Shown: positions 34,885 to 46,654 of the stretch, piece after piece
Layout of the letters: each line of letters begins with the position of its first letter
Position numbering within the stretch: position 1 is the first letter of the stretch
Source of the DNA: Gonapodya prolifera JEL478
Taxonomy: Eukaryota > Monoblepharomycota > Monoblepharidomycetes > Monoblepharidales > Gonapodyaceae
DNA: 64,000 bases
Assembly (NCBI GenBank): GCA_001574975.1
Contig: KQ965752.1
Coordinates: 128,802 to 192,801 of the forward strand
Direction of reading: 5' to 3'
Translations under genes and position numbers: made by a program
Notes under the pieces: generated by a model
The model's input: the letters and a program-made list of their open reading frames with translations, nothing else
The model's database searches: none
Told to the model about the DNA's origin: nothing

Positions 34885-36090
34885 TTCATATTCGGCGATT
34901 TGGCTGCCGACGCCAACACAGCAATGACAGAAGAGCAAGGGTGTCGAAATTGTGTGGCGAAACTTGAGAGTTTGGGTAGGTTTTCATGAATCTGGTGCGC
35001 CCCCGATGGTGTGAATAGAATGATGCTCATTGCAGAGTGAGTGACACCGTGGAATGCGCCACTTTTCTGAAATCTCGCGACATTTTTGATCTATTGGCGA
35101 AGGACTGAAACTGCAATCGGCCGTCCCCTTGATATCCTCGTGTACTCGGCTGGAATGGGAAGAGGATACGAGGCTCTTGAGAATCTTGAATATTCTGAGT
35201 GGAAGAGAACAATTTCCGTGAAACTTGATGGCACCTTTCTGTGAGTGACTTCGGCGGCCGCGTTCGACCGTATAAGCACCAATACCACCATTTCTACTAC
35301 TCGCGGAGTCAAATATGGAATCCGGTCTATGAACAAGAATGAATCGCGGGTTGGGTTTACTTTCTTTCAATGGGCTAAAACGGTGCTAACATTACTGCTC
35401 GCCTGACGTTTTGACTTTGGAGCACAAAGTCTATTATCAACCTTCCGTCTATTGTAAGGCTCGGCGCTTGCTTTCATCGCGACGGCATTTAATCATTGAC
35501 GTCAATAAATAGGAGGGAATCATCGCTGAGCCATTCTCTGCGCATTACAATGCGAGCAAAGGTGGCGTGCGACTCTTCACCACGGTTTGGGCATCGCTCT
35601 ACTTCTTTCGCCCGCTATAATCACATAAACGGTCTCTTTTAGAGTGCCACCCTTTACTGCGCCCAAGCGAAGTTCCCTGGGGGGAAAATCCGAGTGAACT
35701 CGGTCCACGCTGGGTGAATATCAGTTGCACGCAGGTGATATTGCTCGTTGTTTTCGGACTGGTGTTGTGAACACAATCTCTGTTCGTGTAGATACATTTG
35801 AACACCGCTGATCTCGGCCAGGATGCTATCCCGGGCATGGAGCAAGCAGTCATCCAATCGGAAGGCTTGGAGAGGCCAAAGACGTAAGTTTCAAACAATG
35901 AAGTACCAACGTTGTGAGCGCAAATAATACATATGACCTATTTACAGATTGCCAACTCGATAGCATTCCTGTCATCAGAAGAGAGTTCTTTTATGACAGT
36001 AAGTGCCAACGAGGAGAGTTGAAACCGCAGTTATGTCAAGAAAAATGTGCATTTCACAGGGTTGTCGACGGCAGATACACGGCACAATGA
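34885..36090 (+). pseudogene. decayed tandem duplicate of the short-chain dehydrogenase
   Basis: It retains the exon order of the gene at 33019-34606: CVAKLESLG, RPLDILVYSAGMGRGYEALE, GVKYGIRSMNKNES, KSIINLPSI, AHYNASKGGVRLFT, LYCAQAKFPGGKIRVNS and IANSIAFLSSEESSFMT. The nucleotide-binding first exons are missing or unrecognisable. The Asn-Ser-Ala-Gly motif is Tyr-Ser-Ala-Gly, the structural Asn is Lys (SVKLDG), INLSSI is INLPSI, and the YIRTPM region has a stop and frame change. The last exon is shortened. It is a dead copy by these marks. Confidence 0.75.
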
Positions 36091-36214
36091 TGGCAATATG
36101 AACACACTAGATTTCAGGCTTTAGAGAGTACTACCAAGTGTGTGTTGAATGAATGTTTTCAAGTACAAAGAAGATTAATACAGTTAACACCAGCCAAAAG
36201 GTCTACATTCGATC

Positions 36215-36650
36215 TCATTTCTTGGCAGCGACTAGCACTGCAGTCCCGTAGCAAAAAACTTCAGTCATCCCTTCTCCGATCTCGGTGGTATCGTATCGGA
36301 CAGCAAGGATGCAATTCGCGCCATGTTGAAACGCTTGATACACCACTGAGGTAACGGTAACAGGTGAATTCAATAAAGTTGTGTTATAAAAACGGTCAGC
36401 GGAACTCACTTATGTTGTACGCTTCCATTCTGGCGTCCTCGCACAGAGTTCGGTAAGTTTCAATTGTGCCACCGACAAGCGACTTCAGAGCTCCTCCAAA
36501 GGCAGCGATGATGTTTCGCGAGCGCACTGTGATGCCACGAACGACTCCAAAGTGCTGGACGATCTCGAAGCCGATAGGAGCTTCAAACAGGGTGGACACC
36601 ATCTTGTGGTCGATGGCATCGGACATAAGAACACGCTTGAGGTCTCCCAT
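36215..36650 (-). CDS. UPF0145/YbjQ-family protein
   Basis: Two exons (36650-36410 and 36345-36215), in phase, giving 123 residues, near the usual length of about 105. The family signature is clear: [20 protein letters not shown], then [18 protein letters not shown], then [20 protein letters not shown] and [11 protein letters not shown]. The family (DUF74) is common in bacteria and archaea, forms pentameric rings in solved structures, and has no firm biochemical role. The intron shows it is settled in a eukaryotic genome. A damaged inverted copy of exon 2 lies at 41050-41182. Confidence 0.85.
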
Positions 36651-36862
36651 GATTTATGGATGAATCGAAATGCTTTGATGGTGTAGGCAGACGAGCGAGC
36701 CCTTTTATTCGTGCCAATCGCAATCGGCAGAACGTGTTCAGGTTGAGTTGGGCCGCAGTAATTGCATCAGCGAGGAAACTGCCGCGGAACCGCCGCGGAA
36801 ACTCCGTCGGCCGACCAATCCTACCCGCATCTCAGGCGTGTGCTCCCATACTTTCACAATCC

Positions 36863-39300
36863 ATGGCTACCGCTCCTCTCGACCCTCAGAGTTCTGGCGC
36901 GGGTGGCACCGGCGCCGCGCTCATCACCCGCCCACCCGTCCCACACCCACTGCCCGAGGAAGAATGGTTCATGCTCTACGACATGTCCGTTGGTGAACAG
37001 GTTGCGGTGGACATCATGGACAGGATCATCGACAGGGCGGGGGAAGCCATGTATGAGAAAGCGCTCGAGTCACAGATTCTGCCCTTTACGGTGCAGTGGG
37101 CCAAGAAAACGTTCGAGGATGCCGTTGATGTAAGGTGGAAAGTCGTGCTGCAGGAGTGCTCCGTGCCGTTTTCTCATCGCCCTTCCGTCCAAGCTCTATT
37201 TCTTCCACCACGACAAGTCAGAAGTCGACGACGAGGCGTGGACACCGGACCCCGGTAAGCGTCGCCCACATTCCTTCTACCACACATCCATACAACTTTG
37301 CGAGTTCCAGAACCCCCGCGATGTCGAATCGACTCACATGCTCCCGGCGCCCTGCAAGTCCGACACGGTCCCATCCAAGGCCCCGTCGTGGGTCTTCCGG
37401 CCCGTTTCTCGCACCTCGTAACACCGCCCGTCATGCCCCAGCATTTCGTAAACAAAATGCACCAGCGCGAACGGGAGGGAAGGCCCTACATACCGATGGC
37501 AAGCTTCGACGCGATGATGAAGATGGCGGGACATAAAGTTCCGGATACAAGACTGAAAAAGAAAAAGGAGAAAGACTCGGCTGCGGACTCCGCGACGGAT
37601 GTTGGAGGAGCAGGGGCGGCTGGGAAGAGGGGGGCGGCGAGTCTGGGAAGACAACCCGCGAAGTCGACTGCCGCGAGGGGTGGCATGGGCGGCATGGCGG
37701 CCGTATCTCCACCACGCAAAAGTGTACGTCGCCGTTTCGTCACTGCACGTGAACATGCCTTGTTTCGAAAGCTCATCGTCCCCCCCAACGTCAATTCAGG
37801 TGACTCGCACCAACCGCTCTCCCCCCCCCCCCCCCCCCCCCCCCCCACCACCACCACCGCCCTCGGCCGCCGACCTGATCCGCGCCGAGAACGCCCGCAT
37901 CCTCGCCCGCATGGCGTACCAAGAATCACTCTCTCCGTCTCGGTCGCCTGACCTTGGGAAGAAAAGCTCAAGTTCGAACCAGCAACCGGCGAAACCGGAC
38001 CAAGCAACGACCCGCACCCGCGGCAGCGGCACCGACCCCACCGCAAGAGCAGACCTCGTGTACCGAACACACAACGCGGCGCATATGGCTGCGCATAAGC
38101 GGGCCGACTCGTACCGCTCGCCGTCACGGGGTGAAAAAGAGCCCGTCGAAGCCGGCGCTGAAATCAAGCAAGCGGGAATGAAAGACGGCGAGTCTGAGCT
38201 TGTTCTGCCAAAGTATGCCAAGTGGACGTACGACCATGAAGGCAGGGTGATTCCGCTGAATAGGGACGTCGGGATGAGCGGACGGGGCGGTATGACGTGG
38301 GTTCCTGTTCCATCGTTACACGGTGCGCCTTTCACTCAAGGTGACCTAACGACGTTCGGCGTTTCGTAGTCCTTACCCTCAAGTACGGATTCTTGATCCC
38401 GAACCTTCGGTGGGGGATGACGGCGCTTCGTCGAAACGCACAGCGATTCCCTTCGCGTCGAAACGAGCAGGAGCAAGACCTCTTGCGACGTCACCTTCGC
38501 GAACGTCCAAAGCAAAGGCGGATGCAGATTCCAAGTCGACCGGTCAAGTCAGTTCTCCTTTGCGCTCGGGCGCGACGGGGAGCCTACAAGCTCTCCACGA
38601 ATCCCGTGGGTCGGAGGCGCCGGCTAGCACACAAACAAAGGCCTCCACATCTGCCGGAACTGGAGCGGCAGTCTCACCGACACGCAAGTCTCCCAAACGC
38701 CAAACCGAATCCGCTGAACGAAAACCTCCAGGGACAAGCCCCAAAGCCCGTGTGAAATCGACCGAGGGCAAGCAAGGCAGTGCATCCACCGCCTCGCCCG
38801 CAGCCAAGGCGGATGAACCCCTTCGCACGGAGCCGACGGTGTCGTTCGTCCAGAGGGGCGGAGAGCACGTTGTGGTGCTTTCTGGGGGGCCAGGAAACGT
38901 ATGTTAGAGCTCCCCTGTCCGTTACCGTCATCATCCGTTTTATGACGTTGTGCACTTTAAGACCACGACAACCCTCCCGCTTCGACCTCCGACGTCGCCC
39001 TCGGCTCCCAGCATCCTTCACACCATCCTCTCCAACCCCTCCGCGATCGCTTCTCTGGACTCTTCCAACCACGGCCGTGGGTCTCCCACGAACATCGTCT
39101 CCATGATCCCTCTGACGTCGACAGGTCGCTCATCGCCTGGCGGCCTCCCCCCGATCCCGACACCTCCGAGTGCAAGTGCACGTGGGACTCCTGCGCAGTC
39201 GCGGTCGGAAATGCAGGGTGGCGGCGGGTTGGATGGCGTGAAGCTACCCGACGTGCCGGGAGGGAGGAGCGTGGTTGCGGCGGGAGGGGGCTCGGCGTGA
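36863..39300 (+). CDS. C2orf81-like (DUF4639) protein, probably ciliary
   Basis: Six exons: 36863-37129, 37194-37254, 37311-37723, 37800-38340, 38384-38898, 38962-39300, in phase, giving 711 residues. The N-terminal part matches the C2orf81 pattern: EEEWFMLYDMSVGEQVAVDI, MDRIIDRAGEAMYEKALES, PFTVQWAKKTFEDAVD, then HHDKSEVDDEAWTPDPEPPR and CRIDSHAPGALQVR. In this family the W-x-x-D-x-E-P-x-P-x-x-x-D-x-W-A block is diagnostic. The rest is charged, then Pro/Ser-rich. Exon 4 begins with a 26-base C-run (37821-37846) encoding polyproline. A further conserved-looking piece is KYAKWTYDHEGRVIPLNRD. Animal C2orf81 is expressed in ciliated and sperm cells; a flagellar role here is inference. Confidence 0.7.
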
Positions 39301-39547
39301 TGAGATGGTGTGGGTCTTTAATTGAGCTTCGTCGACCGACTAGAGTGATCGCAAGGAAGATATTCAATAATATTGGTACCTCTCGCGCCAATATTGCGTT
39401 GATAAATGTCACCATCGCCGCAACCAAGGTAACGCAACACCCCTCTCCACAGCCAGCTTCTCCAGATCCAATACAAAGCCCCTCGTTGAATCTTCTTCAC
39501 ACCTCTCCAATGTCTCTCTCCTTGTTTGGTAGACATTGTTCGAATGA

Positions 39548-40840
39548 TCAAAACCCTTGCAGACTCGCTCCATGACCACCTGGATGACAGAACGTTGGGC
39601 GAGTGGCTGCTGTCACGAACAACTGGTCGACGAGAGCGAGAATGGCTGCATTCGCATCACCTCCCTCCAAGAGCTTGCTCGAGCGAATTAAGATGTTGAA
39701 GATGAGAAGGACCTCCTTGAGGCGCGAGGCGCGGTTCACGAGCCCGTCCAGCATGCGGGAGACTCTGTTGGAGTCGAGACCAAGGTTTACCTAGTTCAGC
39801 GCGCTTATGGTTCCAATTTCGAGGGCGATTGATTTAAGGTGGTCAAATTGGATCGATCGTGGTGAGACGGATGTTGAAGGTTCAAGAGTAGTCATGCTGG
39901 ATGTATCCGCGAATGTTACGTGTGATATCCGCTGAAGACATGGGAAGACACGGGCGAGGTGGAGAATGTTCAAGCTCTCGCCAGCCTCGTCTAAGTCCAA
40001 CGGTGTGCCGCTAGACTCCTCAAGGAGGGTTATCTTTCTCCTGCGTGCGTCCGGAATGCAGCGAATGAGCTCATCTGCGGAGGTGATACCAGGTAATGTG
40101 ATTTCTGTTTCCAGCGTAGAGACGTTCGGGAACGTGGCAAGCAGGATATCGAGTGCTGTTACATATTCCGAGATCTGAAATGATGAAGAGCTTGCGACCT
40201 TGGTCAACAAACACGGCGTGCGCTCTGTCGCTTGCCGACAGGCAGAAACGTGCTTCCAGGTTCGGAAATGGTATCCTGACATTGTCCTGGAGAGTGTCAC
40301 CCATCTTTGCAGCATAAATATTCGCTTGGATCAGTTTTCAACCACTTTCCTCACGCTCGGACCGTCCAATAAAGCACGAGACGGAAAAGGATAAAACAGC
40401 GAAACATCTATGTGTTTGAAGACGAAGCGAACGTCCTTTTGTCCCTGAACGTCAGGTAGTTTCCTCAAGGGAGGGGAAATCGCCACTGCTTTTCGCCGGG
40501 TCATTTCCTCTAGAACTTCAACGTCCCCGCCGCCGTGATTTAGAATTTCATTGATCTCCAAGGCGACCTCGATATCCGCACACGTCCATCCGAGCCTGCA
40601 GCCGAAACCGCTTCAAACATGGGCTTGACCCTTCAAGGATCGGGCACCCCGAAATTAATCCTCTCGCGACGCACTCTGACTGTGCAATCGATGGAGAGCA
40701 GGCGGTCGGGACGGCCCGGGAGAGCGTGACGAGAAGCATCCCGAAAGTGGCGTGAGAGGATTGGGAGGACCGAGTAGAATTGTTTCTGGTGGGAGGAGTC
40801 TGAAGATTCGATGGAGAACTTCGACGGGGAGGGATTCCAT
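39548..40840 (-). pseudogene. F-box/LRR-type protein gene, broken
   Basis: An ATG at 40840 opens MESLPVEVLHRIFRLLPPET, a good F-box start. The later part of the gene (40215-39794) reads ISEYVTALDILLATFPNVST, LPGITSADELIRCIPDAR and SLNILHLARVFPCLQRISHV, an LRR-like fold. An in-frame TAG at 39791-39793 interrupts this part, yet 80 further codons (SRMLDGLVNRASRLKEVLLI) remain open after it. The middle (about 40215-40650) lies in other frames, and no in-phase introns were found that connect them. F-box proteins recruit substrates to ubiquitin ligases. This is the second damaged F-box gene in the window (see 6783-7926). Confidence 0.5.
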
Positions 40841-41049
40841 GCGACCGCGACAAAGTACGATAGCTTGCGTTATTGAACGAATGTGTGTGGTCTGTGAAGT
40901 AAAGTAACATTCAAATTTCATTTGGGTCAGAATGACAAGGAAGTGGAGTACGAAAACACGCGGGCAAAATGAATAATGTTACAGCTTCCGACGTGGTCGC
41001 CAAAATCCAATCTCATGCCACTGGTGTTCTGCAGTGAAGTTATCATCCT

Positions 41050-41182
41050 CCCTTGTGCAGCACTTCAACACAGCGCGAATTGCATCCTCGCCGTCCGATA
41101 CGATACCACCGAGAACGTAGAAGGGGTCTCACTTTAATGTTTTTTCTACGGGACTGCAGAGAAGGTTGCTGCCAAGAAATGA
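41050..41182 (+). pseudogene. inverted partial copy of the UPF0145/YbjQ gene (exon 2)
   Basis: The DNA matches exon 2 of the gene at 36215-36345 but on the opposite strand: GCGCGAATTGCATCC, GTCCGATACGATACCACCGAGA, a shared ACGGGACTGCAG, and the final GCTGCCAAGAAATGA. Small insertions and changes break the frame, and exon 1 is absent. It is a fragment left by duplication and inversion. Confidence 0.8.
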
Positions 41183-41269
41183 GGACACCATACAAGAACG
41201 ATATTATGTTGAACCTCTTTTGGTACTGTGTGCTGTATTCCACTTTGTGCTAGCGAAATTACATTTAAC

Positions 41270-44200
41270 ATGCACTCGGTGGTGCGCTCTGCAGCGTGCG
41301 TTGCGGGACTGGCGTTGTGCGGCGAGGCTCCTGGCAAAAGATCGCCGGGTGAACCTCCAAAAAGGAACCCGCCCCAGTCTGCGCAATCAAGGAGGGACGG
41401 ACCAGCCATTAGCGGCCGCGTGTGCAATCGTGCGCAGGTTTCGACGGACTGGCCATCTGGCGTTGAAGAGGGCGGGAGATCGCAGCCACACCTGTCTGCG
41501 GGAAAGGTCAGGATAGCCGGAGGGAGGGACCATGACACCGCGCAAGAGACGACGAAGACCGCGCAGTGAGTGCATTGGCCTTGCATTACTGCAAAGGATG
41601 CCTTACGACTGCCCCCGTGTGGTGCAGAGTCGGAACCAACGAATCCCACTTGGTCCATCCTCGCTTTTCTCTCAGCAACACCGCTTACTGAAGCATTAGG
41701 TACGCACGCCGTCCCAAAATCCCCCATCCCTCGCCTTCCGTGGGCTCATGCCACCACGTCGGCCACGCAAGGGTCCCGCCACCACCGCCGAATGTTTTGC
41801 ACCTCCGACGCCGAATGCGGCCATGCCCGCGGTGAGCTCAACGAGCTGGCGCGGTTCTGTGGGCAGGAGGGGGTGTGCCATGCCGTGTGCGCTGACGGGT
41901 GAGTCTGAGTCGTGCAAGGGGAGGCGGGTGGTGGTTGACGTCTGGCGTGTTCTAACTTCTTGCATTGGGCGTCCGGGAACCGGGAATGAAGATACTGGGA
42001 ATGCGCCTACAACTGGTGCTCCAACAACCCCGCAGGGTGCGGGCTGGCCACGCCCCTGCCTGGCCTACAAGGGTTCGGTGCCGGTCTTAATGCAATGCCT
42101 GCGATGGAGACGAGTGTACCGGAGATGGTCACGACTGCAGGAACAGGTGCAGGGATGCAGAGGTGACTTGCTACTGCTGCTTTCATGCTTGGAGAGCTGT
42201 GATGGATCTCATGCATCTAAATTGCAGTTCGACGTCGTTTTCCATGGACGCCACCACTCCACCACCCACGCTCTCAACGTCGCCATCTCCCGACCCCAAC
42301 ACGTCGCCATCTCCGAATCCTGCCACATCTGACTCTGCCATGATGTCGCCGTCCGTTTCCCCAACTGCTTTAATTTCGCCACCGCCAGACGCGCAAACAC
42401 CTACGTCACTTGTTCCTTCACCAACGCCTTCCGTGTCGGTTTCGCCACCGCCGGACACACCTCCTCCCAGTTCCTCTCTCCCATCCCCTTCACCAACACC
42501 TTCGATGTCACCCTCCCCATCTCCGTCAAACCAACCCCCACCATCCTCTGCGCTCCCATCTCCTTCCCCTTCCCCGACTGCTTCCATGTCGCCCTCGCCA
42601 TCGAATCAGCCAACACCCGCGTTGACTCCTATACTTACATTGAGCAGCGCACAACCAAACCCGACACCCACATCATCCGCCATTCCCTTCACTGCGTCCA
42701 CATTGACATCCATCGTCCCACCGCCCATAACAACGGCTGCCCCCGCATCCACACCAACATTCGTCCCTCCACCCACGTCTTCAACCGTGCCAGCGTCCAC
42801 ACCTCCTCCCAACCCTAACCCCACGCAAGCCTCTCCCATGGCCACCCCGCCTCCTCCAACCAACCCCCCGAACCCCATCGACGCCCCACCGCCCATTCTG
42901 CAGCCCACAAGCGCACCCACGAGCGGAAGTGCACCCACGCAAGCACAGAGTGGGCAGACGGGGCAAACGGTGGTCCCGACGGGCGCGGCGGCGGACGTCA
43001 CGACCGTCGTGCCTACGACTCCTGCTGGGGTCAGTTCGGTTGGTGGGGATGGGACGAGTGTGACGGTGCCCACGTTGAGTATGGGTGCTGGCGGAGCCGG
43101 AGGTGGCATTGGCACTGCGAGCACCACGACAGCAACAAGCACGAGCACGAGCATGGAAATGATAAACACCCTCGGAAGCGACGCCATGAACCAGGGCGGG
43201 GGCGGGCAGGGCGCGACTGGTATCGGTACGTGTCCTGATTACCTCTTCCTCCCTATCTCCCTTTACCCTTGTCCGCCTGACGTCGTACCCTTGCCCCTCC
43301 CTTTCNNNNNNNNNNNNNNNNNNNNNNNNNNNNNNNNNNNNNNNNNNNNNNNNNNNNNNNNNNNNNNNNNNNNNNNNNNNNNNNNNNNNNNNNNNNNNNN
43401 NNNNNNNNNNNNNNNNNNNNNNNNNNNNNNNNNNNNNNNNNNNNNNNNNNNNNNNNNNNNNNNNNNNNNNNNNNNNNNNNNNNNNNNNNNNNNNNNNNNN
43501 NNNNNNNNNNNNNNNNNNNNNNNNNNNNNNNNNNNNNNNNNNNNNNNNNNNNNNNNNNNNNNNNNNNNNNNNNNNNNNNNNNNNNNNNNNNNNNNNNNNN
43601 NNNNNNNNNNNNNNNNNNNNNNNNNNNNNNNNNNNNNNNNNNNNNNNNNNNNNNNNNNNNNNNNNNNNNNNNNNNNNNNNNNNNNNNNNNNNNNNNNNNN
43701 NNNNNNNNNNNNNNNNNNNNNNNNNNNNNNNNNNNNNNNNNNNNNNNNNNNNNNNNNNNNNNNNNNNNNNNNNNNNNNNNNNNNNNNNNNNNNNNNNNNN
43801 NNNNNNNNNNNNNNNNNNNNNNNNNNNNNNNNNNNNNNNNNNNNNNNNNNNNNNNNNNNNNNNNNNNNNNNNNNNNNNNNNNNNNNNNNNNNNNNNNNNN
43901 NNNNNNNNNNNNNNNNNNNNNNNNNNNNNNNNNNNNNNNNNNNNNNNNNNNNNNNNNNNNNNNNNNNNNNNNNNNNNNNNNNNNNNNNNNNNNNNNNNNT
44001 CCCCCTCGCCCCCAATTAAACAATACCAACCTCTCTCCCTTTTCCTCCACACCACATCTACCCCATTCCACGCTCACCACCTATCCCTCCGACACTTGCA
44101 CAGTCCCCGGCCAACGCCCCGCACCACCCTCCCTCCCCGACGTCGACGTCATCGACGTCATGGGCACGCCTTCGGGTAGGGGCCGACGACGGCGGCGGTC

Positions 44201-44468
44201 CCCAGGAGCTGCAGGGTTTGGCCCGCCGAGTCCGACGAGTCCGAGTAGTGGGAGTGGATGTGAGTAGTTGGTCTCCTGGTCCTCTCGAGTCGTGTTTGCA
44301 CAAACCTAACCCAACTCGCACCCTCCCAAACTCTTGCACATCGCAGCTGACTCGGACACGCAATGGCGAAGCGCGCTCGCCCGTTCTGCTGCCGCACAGG
44401 CCGAGGAAGCGGGCGGAGTGAAGAAGGCGTACGTGAGGACGGATAGAACGCGGTCGTTGTCTAAGTGA
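41270..44468 (+). CDS. type I receptor-like membrane protein, paralog 1 (interrupted by assembly gap)
   Basis: Modelled exons are 41270-41348 (signal-like start MHSVVRSAACVAGLALCG, uncertain), 41772-41898, 41992-42162, 42228-43225, then an assembly gap, then an exon ending at 44259 and a last exon 44347-44468. The ectodomain has FCTSDAECGHARGELNE, RFCGQEGVCHAVCADG, then YWECAYNWCSN and CGLATPLPG, the module shared with the genes at 44860 and 59105. The intron after YNWCSN, present in both paralogs, is missing here. A long Pro/Ser/Thr stalk of about 300 residues follows (SPSP, PPP and TPT words). The membrane segment presumably lies in the gap. The tail reads DVDVIDVMGTPSGRGRRRRS and then KKAYVRTDRTRSLSK. 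Family unknown. Confidence 0.6.
43306..43999. other. assembly gap (694 undetermined bases)
   Basis: A run of N inside the third gene part of the receptor-like paralog 1. By comparison with its two paralogs it should contain the exon for the membrane segment and the start of the cytoplasmic tail. Confidence 0.95.
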
Positions 44469-44859
44469 GATGTGAGGGGGTGTAAGGCTGGGGATTTTTG
44501 GTACTGGGCGTGGAGTGGAGTGGAATGGGAGTGATGGTTTTGGACACCTAATTCTAGGGAACATATATGACTCGTAGACTATAATGCCATATGTTTTGTA
44601 ATGCTAAACAACACCGCGTTTTTGAATCGGCTCGGTGTAACCCTGAGCACGTTTCTTGTGTTTGCTTACCAAGGAGGCGCCACCTTCCATTTATGGAAAC
44701 CGTGTGGCTGCGGCGCTTGCCTCTCTCCGCCGACTCTGCTTGACGAGAAAACAGCGCGAGACCGGGATTAAGAGCGAAGTGCGAGAGAGGGAGAGATCGC
44801 AGAAGAGAAGAGTGAAAGCGGGAGAGAAACGAGAAGAGAGAACAGGACAAGGAACCAGG

Positions 44860-46654
44860 ATGGGTGAGTTGCCCCTCTTTGCTTGCCAGCCCCGCTCTCC
44901 AGCGATCCCATTCCCCTCTCGTTCCTATACTCCCTCTCCCCTCCTCTCCCCTCCGCCCCTTCGCTTCCCTCCCCAGCACCCTCCCACCCCCTTCCATTCC
45001 ACATCCACCTGCACAAACGCATCCCATGCACTGCAGACACACAATGCGGAACAGCCAACGCGACGCTGAATGAGGTGACACGGGCGTGTGCGGCAGATGG
45101 GACGTGTGCGGTTACGTGTGTGGCCGGGTGAGCTTTGTAGTGAATGGGGGAGTGCCGGAAGTGGTTGGGTCCTCATGCCTGGTGGTGTGGGGTGATAGGT
45201 ATACGGCCTGCGCGTATAACTGGTGCTCCAATGGTGAGTAGGCGCCTTGTTTGCCGCCTGCCTGCTCGCGCTCATGCTTGACATGGAACCGTTCCGATCC
45301 CCTCCCTCCCGGCTGCTTGACGTCGGCCAACACCCAGACCCCGCCGGATGCGCCGCAGCAACACCCCTACCGGGGCAAGGACCCGGATACAACGCCGACG
45401 GGTCGCCTGTTGGTGAGTGGCCGATGTCACCAGGGCGTCTCCAACCGGGTTTACTTCAACTGAATAACCGATGCTCATTGCTCAGTGGCAGCCCCGACAT
45501 CAGCAACTCCTTCACCCTCGCCCGCCTCGCTCGAGATATCCACATCAACATCTCCCGCCGTGGACTCCTCAACATCAGCGCCCGTTGACTCTTCCCCCAC
45601 CTCTTCTGCTATCCCAACCTCGGACGTCCCCGCTCCCGTCTCCACATCCCAACAACTTCCCTCCTCAACTTCTGCCGCCCCGTCGACGTCGAGCTCGGCT
45701 TCGGGAACCCAGTCGGCCCAGGTGGCCGCCGCTGCGCTCGGTACGTTTTCCTGTTCGTGCCGGGGGTTAGGAAGTAGAACAAGCGACGGGTTCACCAAAT
45801 GAACCCTCGTACAAACAGGCGCGACATCGACCGCTCAAGCGATGACGAAACCGGGCGAGGAAGGGTTCCACCTCTCATTCACGCTGATATTCGGCATCGT
45901 CCTCGCCATCGGCGTTGTAAGTCTTTTGCCTTTGCCGCCGTCCTCTCCACGGCACTTGTTCGCTCATCGCTCCTATTCATCTCACCCACTCACCCACCGC
46001 TCCTTCCCTCCCCACCCCGCCAAACAACCCCCTACCCTCGCTACCGACCCTTCCCCTCACCCTTCCCCTCACCCTCCCCACCAGGCCGTCACAGCCGCCG
46101 TCTTCATCTACTTCCGCGTCCGCGCCACGCGTCGCCGCCGGGCCGCCGCCGAGCGAGAGAAGCGCGAGACCATGCATAGGAGGGCGATCGAAGCGGAGGA
46201 GATGGACAAGTATTCGCATTTCGGGCCGGGTGGGACGCTTGTGTCGCCGTCGACACTGAAGCGAAAACCGGTTGAGGTGACAGCTCCGGTGGTGGCATCG
46301 GCGTATGAGTCGGGAAGTTGGGCAGACGGGGCGGCGTTGGAAGAGCTTGGAGTCCGGCATGGTGTGTTTTCGGTGGGGGATGGGACGCCGGCGAGTGGGA
46401 TTCCTGAGACGGACGTGAGCGAGTACGTGGCCATGGCGCCGGCTGGGTACAGCGGTAGTGGTAGTGGGTCTTTGGGACGTGGGCGAGCACGGGGGCGGGA
46501 GGAGCAGGTGGAGGAGTACGATATGGGCGAGCGCGACCGGGAGCAGGAGGCATGGGCAGCACAACACGCACAGGTGCAAAACTACGAGATGCAGAGCACG
46601 TATTTGTTGGATAACCCGCCGAGCGCAAATGCCGAGTTTCAGTGGAGGGGGTGA
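44860..46654 (+). CDS. type I receptor-like membrane protein, paralog 2
   Basis: Exons 44977-45127, 45199-45233, 45338-45412, 45486-45740, 45819-45916 and 46085-46654 join in phase. A 4-base first exon (44860-44863, ATGG) fits the phase but is doubtful, because it leaves no signal peptide; the true start may lie further upstream. With it the product is 395 residues. Outer module: CTADTQCGTANATLNEV, CAADGTCAVTCVAG, then YTACAYNWCSN and CAAATPLPGQGPGYNADGS. A Ser/Thr stalk follows, then a membrane segment (FTLIFGIVLAIGVAVTAAVF) closed by the basic RVRATRRRR. The cytoplasmic tail of about 180 residues contains KYSHFGPGGT and SEYVAMAPAGYSGSG, with tyrosines in acidic contexts. The 35-base exon encoding YNWCSN has the same length and phase as in the gene at 59105. 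Confidence 0.7.

Noticed and set aside
43253-44080. Long open frames across the run of undetermined bases.
   Set aside because: They are open only because N codons contain no stops.
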